Source: JAOUEA01 sp963810945 (GTDB lineage: Bacteria > Actinomycetota > UBA4738 > HRBIN12). From it: 64,000 nt of DNA. Positions 1-10,442 of this stretch are shown here, one piece after another. The notes beneath the pieces are model-generated. The model did no database searches. It worked only from the letters and a program-made list of their open reading frames with translations, and was not told the DNA's origin. Each line of letters begins with the position of its first letter. Positions within the stretch are counted from its first letter, which is position 1. The DNA is taken from NCBI GenBank assembly GCA_963810945.1, contig CAWEPI010000004.1, positions 744,001 through 808,000 on the forward strand, written 5' to 3'. The position numbers and the translations under genes are program-made.

Positions 1-209
1 ACAACCTCGACGTCATCAAGACCGCGGACTGGCTGATCGATCTGGGCCCCGAGGGCGGCGACGGAGGGGGGTCGGTCGTGGCCGTCGGCCCGCCCGAAGC
101 CATCGTGGCGGCACCTGATTCGCACACGGGCCGGTTCCTCGCCGAGGTGCTGGACGCGGGCTTGCCGTTCGACGTCGAGGCGCCTCGGGAGCCTGCGACC
201 CTCGCTTGA
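1..209 (+). CDS. uvrA: UvrA excinuclease subunit, C-terminal end (partial)
   Basis: The window opens inside a gene read from base 3. Its residues include NLDVIKTADW followed by IDLGPEGG, the conserved end of the UvrA ATPase, the damage-recognition subunit of nucleotide excision repair. The family ends shortly after this motif, and here about 45 more residues follow before a TGA at 207-209. The uvrC gene lies 1.8 kb downstream on the same strand. The 5' part lies outside the window, so the ATPase and zinc modules cannot be judged. Confidence 0.9.
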   Translation, partial: NLDVIKTADWLIDLGPEGGDGGGSVVAVGPPEAIVAAPDSHTGRFLAEVLDAGLPFDVEAPREPATLA

Positions 210-219
210 CGTGAGTTGC

Positions 220-225
220 TAGTAT
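220..225 (+). promoter_or_regulatory. -10 hexamer TAGTAT for the lipoprotein gene
   Basis: TAGTAT sits 10 bases before the GTG start at 236 and there is no Shine-Dalgarno sequence, so the transcript would start at or a few bases before the start codon. Confidence 0.45.
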
Positions 226-235
226 CCCCGCCGAC

Positions 236-1981
236 GTGTCCAAGCGACTCCTGATCCTCACGTGCGCGGCAACGTTCTTCCTCGCCGCCTGCAGCGATAC
301 CAACCCGGGTGACGTCTCCCCGGGGTCGGGTCCCCGCTTCATCCCGATGGTCGTCGATTTCGCCGACGACGCCGGCCTCGGCAACGCGGTCACGGTGGAC
401 AAGGACGGCAACCCGTACCTCTCGTACTTCATCTTCCCGGCCGAGGTGAAGGCGGGGGAGATCCCCATCACGCGGCCGATCGGCGCCCCGTACATCACGA
501 CGGCGGCCGCGAACGGGAAGGCCTCCGAGAACGGCGCCGCGGTGGGGGTGGCGAGCCTCTCATCGGACGGTGTCTGGACGCGCGGCGCTGCCGCCCAGGT
601 CCGCGACACACCGTCCGGCGTGACGATCCCCTACGGTCCCGCGACGGAGCCCTCGCTCGTCGGGGCGACGCCCGCCAACACGAACGGCACCGACATCGCG
701 CTCGACGCGACCGGCGGCAAGCACGTGGTGTGGACCGGCAAGGACGGCGTGTATTACGGCTACGGCCCGGCCACCGGGTCGTTCGCGGTCGAACGGCTCT
801 ACGACTACGGCTACGGTGGCCTCCGGCTCGCGGGCCCGATCGGTCGCGCGTCGGTCGCCGTGGACGCCAAGAACGTCCCATGGGTCGCCTACGCGCTCGT
901 CACGCAGAAGCTCGAGATCCGGGTGGCGACCAAGGCCGGTTCGAAGTGGACGACGGATACCGTGGCCTCGCTCCCGCTCTGCAGCGGCTGCGCGCAGCCC
1001 GGTCCCACCCAGATCGGCGTCACGCCGAAGGGTCCCGTCGTGGCCTACGTCGACCCGAGCTCGAAGACCCTCTACGCGGCGACGAAGACCGGCGCGGGCT
1101 GGACCGTGGCGACCGTCACCGGTGGCGTCACCGGCGGCGGCCTCGACCTCGCGGTGGGCAAGGACGGGAAGGTGTACCTGAGCTACTACGACGGCAAGGG
1201 CGCCGTCGACCTCTCGGTGGGAGACGGGACCGCGTGGAGCACGTCGAAGGTGGCGGACGCGGCCCCGGCGTCTCCCGCCGTGGTCGCGGGTGGCGCCGCC
1301 TCCTCGCCCTCCGCCTCGCCCGCAGCTCCGCTGTCGCTCGCCACCGGCAACTTCGCCCAGACGACCGGCGTGGCGGTCGACGACAACGGCACGCTCTACG
1401 TCAGCTACTACGACGGCGCCACCGACAGCGTCGTGCTCTCCTCCGGCGACGGCACCACGTTCACCCCTATCGCGACCACCGCGACCGTCGACGGCCAGTA
1501 CCCGTCCGTGGCGGTCTCGCCCGACGGGGCCTTCGTCTACGTGGCGTGGTACGGGGTCGAGAACCAGGACCTGCGGATGGGCATCCAGGGTGATGTCCAG
1601 GACCTGCCGATCGCGGCGCCCAGCCCGACGCCCTCCGGCGGCGTGGCCCCTCCGTCGGGTCCGACCTGCGGCGCGGACGGCAAGGTCGCCCTCGACATCT
1701 CGGCGCAGAACATCGCGTTCGACACCAACTGCCTCGTGGCCGACGCGGGAACGAACTTCACGGTGAACTTCGACAACAAGGACACGGGCGTCACACACAA
1801 CTTCGACCTGTACACGGCGCAGGGCGGGGACAGCCTCGCGTCGACCCAGCTCGCCGCCGGCCCGGTGGTCCAGAAGCTGCCCGTGAAGCCCCTCGACGCC
1901 GGCACGTACTTCTTCCAGTGCGACGCGCACCCGACCTCGATGTTCGGGCAGTTCGTCGTGGTCAAGGGCAAGGGCAAGTAG
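236..1981 (+). CDS. Secreted lipoprotein with beta-propeller-like repeats and a C-terminal cupredoxin domain
   Basis: The 581-residue product begins with a lipoprotein signal: basic start, hydrophobic stretch and lipobox LAAC with Cys19, so it should be anchored outside the membrane. Residues about 60-460 contain repeated units around GKVYLSYYDG, TLYVSYYDG and FVYVAWYG, typical of sialidase/BNR-like propeller blades. Residues 480-578 look like a cupredoxin: His521 in THNFDLY, then Cys562, His565 and Met569 in CDAHPTSM, the type-1 copper ligand set. Electron transfer or copper binding at the cell surface is inferred; the substrate or partner is unknown. The GTG start is chosen because it places the signal peptide at the N-terminus and lies just behind a -10 hexamer. 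It sits alone between uvrA and uvrC. Confidence 0.7.
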   Translation: MSKRLLILTCAATFFLAACSDTNPGDVSPGSGPRFIPMVVDFADDAGLGNAVTVDKDGNPYLSYFIFPAEVKAGEIPITRPIGAPYITTAAANGKASENGAAVGVASLSSDGVWTRGAAAQVRDTPSGVTIPYGPATEPSLVGATPANTNGTDIALDATGGKHVVWTGKDGVYYGYGPATGSFAVERLYDYGYGGLRLAGPIGRASVAVDAKNVPWVAYALVTQKLEIRVATKAGSKWTTDTVASLPLCSGCAQPGPTQIGVTPKGPVVAYVDPSSKTLYAATKTGAGWTVATVTGGVTGGGLDLAVGKDGKVYLSYYDGKGAVDLSVGDGTAWSTSKVADAAPASPAVVAGGAASSPSASPAAPLSLATGNFAQTTGVAVDDNGTLYVSYYDGATDSVVLSSGDGTTFTPIATTATVDGQYPSVAVSPDGAFVYVAWYGVENQDLRMGIQGDVQDLPIAAPSPTPSGGVAPPSGPTCGADGKVALDISAQNIAFDTNCLVADAGTNFTVNFDNKDTGVTHNFDLYTAQGGDSLASTQLAAGPVVQKLPVKPLDAGTYFFQCDAHPTSMFGQFVVVKGKGK

Positions 1982-2022
1982 CTCGAGGGAGGGCCTTCCC
2001 GGGCCTTGTCCCGACCCGGGTC

Positions 2023-2028
2023 TAGGAT
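2023..2028 (+). promoter_or_regulatory. -10 hexamer TAGGAT, leaderless promoter of uvrC
   Basis: TAGGAT is followed by six bases and then the GTG start codon at 2035. There is no Shine-Dalgarno site, so transcription should begin at the start codon. Confidence 0.6.
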
Positions 2029-2034
2029 GACCGG

Positions 2035-3942
2035 GTGAGCGTCCCACGCCCGGTTGCCTCCAGCATCCCCGACCTGCCCGGCGCGTATCTCTTCCGCGAC
2101 GGGGACGGTCGCGTCGTCTACGTGGGGAAGGCGCGGTCGCTGCGCAAACGCCTGGCCAACTATTGGAGCCGTCCGCTGCACCCGCGCACCGAGGCGATGG
2201 TGAACGCGGCCGAGAGCGTCGAATGGATGCTCGCCTCGGGCGAGGTCGACGCGTTGATGCTCGAGTACAACCTGATCCAGCGGCACAAGCCGCGGTTCAA
2301 CGTCCGGTACCGCGACGACAAGTCCTATCCGTACCTGGCGCTCACGGTGGGTGAGACGTGGCCGCGCGCCCAGGTGCTCCGCGGCGCCAAACGGAAGAAC
2401 GTCCGGTACTTCGGCCCGTACGGGCACGCGTGGGCCATCCGCGACACGCTCGATGCCGTCACCCGGGTGTTCCCGGTCCGCACGTGCTCCAACGCGTTCT
2501 TCGACCAGCGTTCGCGGTCGGGCCGCCCCTGCCTCTACTACGACATCGGACGCTGCGCCGGGCCGTGCGTGCCGGATGCGACCGGCGTCACGGAGGTGTC
2601 CTACCGCGAGCAGGTGGAGGCCCTCGCGGACTTCCTCGCGGGCAACACGCGGCCGGTCCTCGCCCGGCTCGACCGCCAGATGAAGGAGGCCGCCGCGCGG
2701 CAGGAGTACGAGCAGGCCGCCAAGATGCGCGACCAGCTCGCGGCCGCGCGCCGCGCGATGGAGGCCCAGGAGATGGTGCTCACGCAGCCCGAGGACCTCG
2801 ACGTGATCGGGATGGCCGAGGACGACCTCGAGGCGGCGTTCCAGGTGTTCGTCGTGCGCGGCGGCCGCGTCCTCGGGCGCAAGGGCTGGGTCGTGGACCG
2901 CGTCGAGGACCTCACGCGGGAGGAGCTCGTGGCCTCCTTCGTCCGGCAGCTCTACATGGAGCGCGACGAGGTCCCGCCCAGGGTGCTCGTGCCCGACCTC
3001 CCCTCGGGGCGCGAGGTGCTGCAGGCATGGCTGTGCGCGCGCCGCGGCACGAGGGTGACGATCGCGGTGCCCGAGCGCGGCGCCAAGCGCAAGCTGATGG
3101 AGGTCGTGAACCAGAACGCGGCCGAGGCCTTCCACCGGCACAAGCTGAAGCGCGCGAGCGACTTCGGCGCGCGATCCCGGGCGCTCGCCGAGCTCGCCGA
3201 GCGCCTCGGGCTGGAGCAGGCGCCGCTGCGCATCGAGTGCTACGACATCTCCAACCTCGGTCCCACGGACAAGGTCGGATCGATGGTGGTGTTCGAGGAC
3301 GGCCTCCCGAAGCGGTCCGACTACCGGCGCTTCCAGATCAAGGGCGTGGCGGGACAGGACGATTTCGCTTCCATGGAGGAGATGCTGCGGCGGCGGTTCA
3401 CGCGGCTGTTGAAGGAGCAGGCGGAAGGCCTCGGCAAGGGGCGACGCTTCTCCTATCCGCCCGCGTTGGTGGTCGTCGACGGGGGGCGGGGTCAGCTCGG
3501 GATGGCCTCGAAGGTCCTCGCCGAGCTCCACCTGCAGATCCCGCACGTGGGCCTCGCGAAGCGGCTCGAGGAGGTCTACTTCCCCGACCATCCCGAGCCG
3601 CTCATGATCCCGCGCGGTTCCGAGGCGCTCTTCGTGCTGCAGCACCTGCGCGACGAGGCGCACCGGTTCGCCGTGACCTACCACCGCCAGAAGCGGGAGA
3701 AGCGCGCCCTCGCCTCGCCGCTCGACGGCGTGCCGGGGGTCGGGCCCGCGCGCAAGAAGGCGTTGCTGAAGCGGTTCGGTTCGCTCGCGCGGCTGCAGCG
3801 AGCGGAGCTGGAGGAGATCGCCGCGACGCCGAGCGTGGGCCCCGACATCGCGCGCGCCGTCTACGAGCGCCTGCACACCGTGCCCGCGCCCGACGCCCCC
3901 GTGTCCGCCCCGTCCGGGCTCCAGGAGCGGGAGAGCGCCTGA
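2035..3942 (+). CDS. uvrC: UvrC, excinuclease ABC subunit C
   Basis: UvrC makes both incisions around a lesion in nucleotide excision repair. The 635-residue length is normal. Residues 15-34 carry the GIY-YIG nuclease start (GAYLF and VVYVGKA). A UVR motif that contacts UvrB lies near residues 209-243 (EYEQAAKMRDQL). The RNase H-like 5' nuclease follows, with IECYDISN near residue 400. A helix-hairpin-helix pair near residues 562-620 includes GVPGVGPARKK. The gene has its own promoter, and its TGA overlaps the ATG of rapZ, so the two are co-transcribed. This is the standard actinobacterial neighbour order. Confidence 0.96.
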   Translation: MSVPRPVASSIPDLPGAYLFRDGDGRVVYVGKARSLRKRLANYWSRPLHPRTEAMVNAAESVEWMLASGEVDALMLEYNLIQRHKPRFNVRYRDDKSYPYLALTVGETWPRAQVLRGAKRKNVRYFGPYGHAWAIRDTLDAVTRVFPVRTCSNAFFDQRSRSGRPCLYYDIGRCAGPCVPDATGVTEVSYREQVEALADFLAGNTRPVLARLDRQMKEAAARQEYEQAAKMRDQLAAARRAMEAQEMVLTQPEDLDVIGMAEDDLEAAFQVFVVRGGRVLGRKGWVVDRVEDLTREELVASFVRQLYMERDEVPPRVLVPDLPSGREVLQAWLCARRGTRVTIAVPERGAKRKLMEVVNQNAAEAFHRHKLKRASDFGARSRALAELAERLGLEQAPLRIECYDISNLGPTDKVGSMVVFEDGLPKRSDYRRFQIKGVAGQDDFASMEEMLRRRFTRLLKEQAEGLGKGRRFSYPPALVVVDGGRGQLGMASKVLAELHLQIPHVGLAKRLEEVYFPDHPEPLMIPRGSEALFVLQHLRDEAHRFAVTYHRQKREKRALASPLDGVPGVGPARKKALLKRFGSLARLQRAELEEIAATPSVGPDIARAVYERLHTVPAPDAPVSAPSGLQERESA

Positions 3943-4847
3943 TGGGCGACGCGGAGATCATCACGATCCCCGGCGAGGAGCCGCGGCCCGCGCCCGGCTT
4001 CACGATCATCACGGGTCTGTCCGGCGCGGGCCGCTCCGAGGCCGCGCACTCGTTCGAGGATCTTGGCTACTTCGTGGTGGACAACCTGCCGCCGGCGCTG
4101 CTCCCCAAGATGGCGGAGCTCGCGGCACGTCCCGGCGGCCCCCAGCGGGTGGCGATCGTCGTGGACGCGCGCGGCGGGGTGTTCTTCGGGGAGCTCTCCA
4201 AGGCGCTGGAGGAGCTGAAGGACCTGTCCATCGCGTACCGCATCGTGTTCCTGGAGGCCGCCGACGACGATCTCGTGAACCGGTATGAGGCCACCCGCCG
4301 CCGACATCCGCTCGCCCCGGCCGACCGGGTGGTGGAGGGCATCCGCAAGGAGCGCCTGATGATGGAGAGCCTCCGCGGTGACGCCGACCTCATCATCGAC
4401 TCCAGCGGGCTCACGCCCCACGAGCTGCGCGACCGGATCCGGGAAGCGTTCGCCGACGCCCCGCCGGAGGCGGGCCTCCACGTGAGCATCGTCTCGTTCG
4501 GGTTCAAGTACGGGACGCCGCGCGACGCTGACCTGGTCTTCGACGTCCGGTTCCTGCCCAACCCCCATTGGGTGGAGGAGCTCCGGCCGCTCCCCGGCAC
4601 CGACGAACGCGTGCGGACCTACGTCCGCGACCAGGATCAGTACCGCACGTTCATGGAGCGGCTCGAGGGGCTCCTCGACGTCGTCGTGCCCGGATACATC
4701 GACGAAGGGAAGTCCTACCTGAGCGTGGCCGTCGGCTGCACCGGCGGGCACCATCGGTCGGTGGTGGTGACCGAGGAGCTGAGCCGGTTCTTCCGTGAAC
4801 GCGGCCTCCCCACGCACGTCACGCACCGCGACCTCCACCGCGGCTGA
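3942..4847 (+). CDS. rapZ: RapZ-family P-loop nucleotide-binding protein
   Basis: The 301-residue product has the P-loop GLSGAGRS at residues 25-32, then VVDNLPPALLPKM and the conserved C-terminal CTGGHHRSV. These mark the RapZ/YvcJ family, which in Escherichia coli delivers small RNAs of the glmS circuit to RNase E; the actinobacterial role is less clear. Arg replaces the usual P-loop Lys, which is common in actinobacterial members. ATG overlaps the uvrC stop (TGATG). In many relatives yvcK and whiA follow; here the next gene is gap, about 100 bases on, and neither is present in this window. Confidence 0.93.
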   Translation: MGDAEIITIPGEEPRPAPGFTIITGLSGAGRSEAAHSFEDLGYFVVDNLPPALLPKMAELAARPGGPQRVAIVVDARGGVFFGELSKALEELKDLSIAYRIVFLEAADDDLVNRYEATRRRHPLAPADRVVEGIRKERLMMESLRGDADLIIDSSGLTPHELRDRIREAFADAPPEAGLHVSIVSFGFKYGTPRDADLVFDVRFLPNPHWVEELRPLPGTDERVRTYVRDQDQYRTFMERLEGLLDVVVPGYIDEGKSYLSVAVGCTGGHHRSVVVTEELSRFFRERGLPTHVTHRDLHRG

Positions 4848-4864
4848 GGGGTCGGCCGGACCGC

Positions 4865-4887
4865 CCCCGAGGGCCGAACGGCCGGGG
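4865..4887 (+). terminator. Nested GC hairpin between rapZ and gap
   Basis: GGCCG-AA-CGGCC (4872-4883) is enclosed by CCCC/GGGG with a small bulge. There is no T-run, so it is only a possible terminator or pause site ahead of the gap promoter. Confidence 0.3.
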
Positions 4888-4908
4888 TCGGCTCGTGGCA
4901 TCACTGGC

Positions 4909-4940
4909 TAGGATGGGGTCGATACGCTCGTTCGAAGGAG
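4909..4940 (+). promoter_or_regulatory. Promoter and ribosome site of the glycolytic operon
   Basis: TAGGAT at 4909-4914 is the likely -10. AAGGAG at 4935-4940 is a good ribosome site seven bases before the ATG at 4948. This gene is leadered, unlike many in the window. Confidence 0.55.
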
Positions 4941-4947
4941 CTCTGTC

Positions 4948-5955
<1,008 letters not shown>

Positions 5956-5958
5956 GCG

Positions 5959-7136
5959 GTGACCCTCCGCACGCTGGACGATCTCGGCGACGTCGCCGGG
6001 AAGCGGGTCTTCGTCCGGGTGGACTTCAACGTCCCGCTCGACGGAGGCGCGGTAGCGGACGACGCGCGGATCCGGGCGGCGTTGCCGACGGTGACCGAGC
6101 TCCTGGATGACGGCGCCTCGCTCGTCCTGGCCTCACATCTCGGCCGGCCCAAGGGACAGGTGAAGGACGAGCTGCGCCTGGCGCCGGTGGCCGGGCGGCT
6201 GCAGGAGCTGCTCGGCCGGCCGGTGGTGGCGCTCGGCGAGCCCGCCCCGGCGTCGCTCCCCGACGATCCCGTGATCCTGCTCGAGAACCTCCGCTTCGAT
6301 CCCGGGCGAGGAGGCGAACGACCCGACCTTCGCCGGGCGGCTCGCCGAGCTCGGCGGACGCCTATGTCGACGACGCCTTCGGGGCGGCGCACCGCGCGCA
6401 CGCGAGCGTCTCGGCCCTGCCCGAGCTGATGCGCGCGAGCGGCCGTCCGTCCGTCGCGGGGCGTCTGATGCAGCGCGAGGTCGAGGTGCTCTCCCGGTTG
6501 CTGCGGGATCCGGATCGTCCGTACGTGGCGGTCCTCGGCGGCGCGAAGGTCTCCGACAAGCTCGCCGTGATCGACGCGTTGCTCGAGCGCGTGGACGCGT
6601 TGCTGATCGGCGGCGCGATGGCGTTCACGCTGATCGCGGCCGACGGTGGCGAGGTGGGGGAGAGCCTGGTGGAGCGCGACCGCTTCGAAGAGGTGCGCGC
6701 CGCCCGCGCGCGCGCCAAGGAGCTCGGCGTGCTGATCGAGGTGCCGCAGGACGTCGTCGCGGCCCCCGAGATCAGCGCGGACGCCAGGGCGCAGACCGTT
6801 CCCGCGACCGAGATCCCGCGGGGCCTCATGGGGCTCGACATCGGACCCAAGACCGTGGCGGCCTACGCGGAGATCATCGCCGACGCCAAGACGATCCTGT
6901 GGAACGGGCCGATGGGGGTCTTCGAGCTCGAGCCGTTCAGCGGCGGCACGCGCGGCGTGGCGACCGCCATCGCCCGGGCCGACGCGTTCAGCGTCGTCGG
7001 CGGCGGCGATTCGCTCCTCGCGGTGAAGCGCGCCGAGCTCGCCGAGGCCTTCGACCACCTCTCGACCGGAGGCGGCGCATCGCTCGAGTTCCTCGAGGGC
7101 CGTGCGCTCCCCGGCATCACCGTCCTGGAGGACTAG
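5959..7136 (+). CDS. pgk: Phosphoglycerate kinase, interrupted by two +1 shifts
   Basis: Pgk transfers phosphate from 1,3-bisphosphoglycerate to ADP. The N-terminal part (RVFVRVDFNVPLDGG, SHLGRPKG, ILLENLRF) reads from the GTG at 5959. After the CCC codon at 6301-6303 the family sequence continues one base on (EEANDPTFAGRLAEL), then shifts again near 6351-6356 to give AYVDDAFGAAHRAHAS and the rest, including LGGAKVSDK and a normal C-terminus ending at 7136. In both places one extra G explains the change. As printed, translation would end at 6429. Because the flanking genes are intact and the enzyme is central, a sequence error is more likely than a true pseudogene. The tpiA ATG abuts the stop codon. 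Confidence 0.85.
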
Positions 7137-7907
7137 ATGAGCGAACGCCGACCCATCGTCGCGGCCAATTGGAAGATGCACAAGACCCACCTGGAGGCGA
7201 TCCAGGCCGTGCAGAAGCTCAGCTACCTGCTCGACAAGGACGATGCGGAGGTCGTCGAGGTCGTGGTCTGTCCCGCGTTCACCGCGCTGCGCGCCGTCGA
7301 GACGCTGCTGGACGCGGACAAGCTCCCGTACCGTCTCGGCGCCCAGAACGTCTTCTTCGAGGACAAGGGCGCGTTCACGGGCGAGGTCTCGCCGCCCATG
7401 CTCCAGGCGCTGAAGGTCGACTACGTGATCGTGGGTCATTCGGAGCGACGCCAGCTCTTCGGCGAGGACGATCTCGTCGTGAACAAGAAGGTGAAGGCGG
7501 TCCTCGCGCACGGCATGCGACCGATCGTGTGCGTTGGGGAGACCCTCGAGGAACGCGAGGCGGACGGCACCGAATCGAAAGTGACGCAACAGATCCGACG
7601 TGCCTTCGACGGTATCGACGCAGCCGGAGCGAAGGACGCCGTGGTCGCCTACGAGCCCATCTGGGCGATCGGCACGGGCCGCAACGCCGAGCCGGCCGAC
7701 GCGGGGCGCGTGGTCGAGATGATCCGCGCCACCCTGGCCGCGAAGTACGACGACGCGCTCGCCCAAGGGGTCCGCGTGCAGTACGGGGGGAGCGTCAAGC
7801 CGGGCAACATCCGCGAGTTCATGGCGCACCCGGAGATCGACGGTGCGCTCGTCGGCGGCGCGAGCCTCGACCCGGAGGAGTTCGCGCTGATCGTGAAGTT
7901 CCGCTGA
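7137..7907 (+). CDS. tpiA: Triose-phosphate isomerase
   Basis: TpiA interconverts dihydroxyacetone phosphate and glyceraldehyde 3-phosphate. The 256-residue product has NWKMHK near the start (Lys of the active site), His101 in GHSERR, Glu173 in YEPIWAIGTG, and the phosphate-binding YGGSVKPGN and GALVGGASL near the end. The ATG directly follows the pgk stop, so the genes are translationally coupled. In most actinobacteria secG comes next; here apgM and a transporter lie between. Confidence 0.97.
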   Translation: MSERRPIVAANWKMHKTHLEAIQAVQKLSYLLDKDDAEVVEVVVCPAFTALRAVETLLDADKLPYRLGAQNVFFEDKGAFTGEVSPPMLQALKVDYVIVGHSERRQLFGEDDLVVNKKVKAVLAHGMRPIVCVGETLEEREADGTESKVTQQIRRAFDGIDAAGAKDAVVAYEPIWAIGTGRNAEPADAGRVVEMIRATLAAKYDDALAQGVRVQYGGSVKPGNIREFMAHPEIDGALVGGASLDPEEFALIVKFR

Positions 7908-7932
7908 CCGCATCCAAGAGGAGACGAGCCCC

Positions 7933-9216
7933 GTGACCAACCTCCTGTACGTCTGCCTGGACGGGCTGGGCGACGACCCCATCCCCGAGCTCGACGACCG
8001 CACCCCGCTCGAGGCGGCGGAGACCCCCAACCTCGACGCCCTCGCACGCCGAGGACGCACCGGAACCGTCGTGACCGTGGGACCCGGGATCGCCCCCGAA
8101 TCCGACATCGGCGTGTTCGGGATCCTCGGCTACGACCCGCACGAGGAGCACCCGGGCCGCGGCGTGCTCGAGGCCATCGGCATCGGGATGGACTTCGCCG
8201 ACGGAGACCTCGCGTACCGGATCAACTTCGCCACGGCCGAGTGGCCCGAGATCGTCGACCGGCGGGTCGGAAGGGATCTCACATCGGAGGAGGCCCACGC
8301 GCTGGCCGACGAGGTCAACGCGGAGCTCGTGCTGGACGGCGCGACGTTCCGGCTCGAGGCCACCGTCGAGCACCGGGGCGCGCTCGTGATCCGCGCGGCC
8401 GACGGCGCGGCGCTCTCGGCCAACGTGACCAATACCGATCCCGCGTACCGACGCGAGGGATCGCTCGGGGTGGCCCTGGAGACGTTCGAGCCGGTCGTGG
8501 TGACCTGCGAGCCGCTGGACGACGACGCCGCGTCGCGCCGGGCCGCCGACCTCACGAACGCGTTCGTCGAGGGGGCCGCACGCATCCTTGATGCCTCGAA
8601 GGTGAACGCCGAACGCAGGGCTGCGGGGAGCCTCCCCGGCAACCTGATCCTCACGAGGGACGGGGGCGACCACCGTCCGCGCTTGCAACCGATCCGCGAA
8701 CGCTTCGGGTTGACCTGGGGATGCTTCGTCGAGATGCCGGTGGAGCGCGGCATCTCGATCGCCCTGGGGATGGAGCCGGTCGCCGCGCCACGGCTGGACC
8801 CGGTGGGCTTCGGTGGTCAGGCGGAGGAGGCCTACGCCGCATGGGCCTCGTTGGCCGCGGAGGCCCTCGTGTCGTTCCAGGCCCTCTACGTGCACATCAA
8901 GGGCCCCGACGTGCCCGCGCACGACGGACGAGCTGAGGACAAGCGCGACGTGATCTCCGCCATCGACCGGGCGTTCTTCGGCGAGATCCTCCCTCGGCTC
9001 GATCGCGGGACGGTGGTGGCCGTCACGGCCGACCATTCGACCTCGTGCCTGCGCAAGGCGCACACGGCCGAGCCGGTGCCGCTGGTGACCGCGGGCGGGC
9101 CGGTGACGCCGGACGGCTCTCAGGCCTACGGCGAGCGCGCCTGCGCCGAAGGGTCTCTCGGCGAACTGCTCGGCCCGCAGATCCTTCCTCGTCTCACCGC
9201 CTTGATGCGCGGGTGA
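7933..9216 (+). CDS. apgM: Archaeal-type cofactor-independent phosphoglycerate mutase
   Basis: This 427-residue protein belongs to the ApgM branch of the alkaline phosphatase superfamily, which converts 3- to 2-phosphoglycerate. Visible features are the metal-binding start YVCLDGLGD, the nucleophile Ser57 in APESDIG followed by LGYDP, HIKGPDVPAHDG and TADHSTSC, which supply metal ligands near the end. Length fits the archaeal family (about 400) rather than the longer GpmI. GTG start with an AGAGGAG ribosome site, 25 bases after tpiA in the same operon. Many actinobacteria use the cofactor-dependent mutase instead, so this gene extends the operon by one glycolytic step. Confidence 0.88.
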   Translation: MTNLLYVCLDGLGDDPIPELDDRTPLEAAETPNLDALARRGRTGTVVTVGPGIAPESDIGVFGILGYDPHEEHPGRGVLEAIGIGMDFADGDLAYRINFATAEWPEIVDRRVGRDLTSEEAHALADEVNAELVLDGATFRLEATVEHRGALVIRAADGAALSANVTNTDPAYRREGSLGVALETFEPVVVTCEPLDDDAASRRAADLTNAFVEGAARILDASKVNAERRAAGSLPGNLILTRDGGDHRPRLQPIRERFGLTWGCFVEMPVERGISIALGMEPVAAPRLDPVGFGGQAEEAYAAWASLAAEALVSFQALYVHIKGPDVPAHDGRAEDKRDVISAIDRAFFGEILPRLDRGTVVAVTADHSTSCLRKAHTAEPVPLVTAGGPVTPDGSQAYGERACAEGSLGELLGPQILPRLTALMRG

Positions 9217-9279
9217 GCATCTCCGCGATGGGTGAACCCAACCCCACGCCCGGGCACGTATAACCGAACGTGACCGAGG

Positions 9280-9308
9280 TTGTGGCGAGCCCCCACGTGG
9301 CCTACACT
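9280..9308 (+). promoter_or_regulatory. Sigma-70-type promoter of the ABC transporter operon
   Basis: TTGTGG (9280-9285), a 17-base spacer and TACACT (9303-9308) form one of the few promoters here with a recognisable -35. GGGGAG at 9324-9329 could serve the TTG start at 9342. Confidence 0.55.
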
Positions 9309-9341
9309 TCGGCCCGTCCGCTAGGGGAGTAGGGACGCACA

Positions 9342-10333
9342 TTGAGCCAGATCACTTCGTCCGAGCCCACGACCGAACCCATATCGCGGGTTCTCCAGAC
9401 GCTCCCGAACGGATCGAAGGCCGCAGCCCCTGGCAACTGTTCTGGCAGCGGTTCCGCCGCGACCGCGTCGCGCTGACGGGAGGCGTCTTCATCATCCTCC
9501 TGGTGCTCGCGGCGCTGTTCGCCCCCATCTTCGCCAGCCACATCGCCCACCACGGTCCCAACGAGATCAACACCACGCTCACCGACGAGTTCAGCATCCC
9601 GATCGTCGGCCCCAGCGTGGCGTACTGGGGAGGCGTCGACGGTCTCGGACGGGACGTCTTCGTCCGCACGCTCTACGGCGCGCGGACCTCCCTGGAGGTC
9701 GCGTTCCTCGCCACCGGCGCCTCGGTGATCATCGGCATCGCCCTGGGGCTCGTCGCGGGGTTCTACGGTGGCAAGCTCGACACCGTGATCTCGCGCGCGG
9801 TCGACATCACGCTCTCCCTTCCGGTCTTGCTGCTCGCCATCGGCATCTCGGCCGCGTGCAGCACCACGGTGGAGGGATGCCTCGGGGGGTTGATCCAACC
9901 GGGGGTGGCGCTCGTCACGTTCATCATCGCGCTCTTCGGTTGGCCGTACATGGCCCGCATCGTGCGCGGGCAGACGCTCTCCTATCGGGAACGCGAGTTC
10001 ATCGAGGCCGCGCGCGCCACGGGGTACGGCAACACCCACATCATGTTCCGGGAGATCCTGCCGAACCTCGTGGCACCCATCATCGTGTACACGACGCTGC
10101 TCATCCCGACGAACATCATCTTCGAGGCCTCGCTCTCGTTCCTGGGCGTGGGGATCCCGCCGGGGACGCCCTCGTGGGGCCGGATGATCTCGGACGCCAC
10201 CAACGCACAGCTCTACCTGTATGCATGGTGGATGTTGTTCTTCCCGGGGATGTGCCTCGTGTTCACGACGCTGGCGTTCAACCTGGTGGGCGACGGATTG
10301 CGCGACGCCCTCGACCCGAGGACCGGGCGCTAG
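9342..10333 (+). CDS. OppC/DppC-type ABC permease, with one frame shift near its start
   Basis: This is an inner-membrane permease for peptides or related solutes. From about 9416 the reading frame gives EGRSPWQLFWQRFRRDR, the typical cytosolic lead of OppC proteins, then a membrane segment, GTDGLGRD-like VDGLGRDVF, and the ABC-contact loop EFIEAARATGYGN. The likely start is TTG at 9342, giving MSQITSSEPTTEP in another frame; the frames join between about 9375 and 9415 if one missing base is restored. Without repair the first usable start is GTG 9503, which would remove the N-terminal lead. It heads a five-gene operon with an unusual order: permease, binding protein, permease, two ATPases. 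Confidence 0.8.
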
Positions 10334-10442
10334 CTGGTGTGGATCGCCGAGGGGAAGGGGAAATCGAAGGGCGCAGTCTCCTGAACGAACCGCTTACGTA
10401 TCAACTTGATGGAATGGACCCAAGGATGAGGGGAGGGAAGTC

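Noticed and set aside
3942..4847. Arg in place of Lys in the RapZ P-loop as a sign of inactivity
   Set aside because: Actinobacterial RapZ proteins commonly have GLSGAGRS-like loops, so it is not unusual.
5959..7136. Two separate genes in place of pgk
   Set aside because: The two open frames together give one full-length Pgk; the second has no promoter, ribosome site or independent start.
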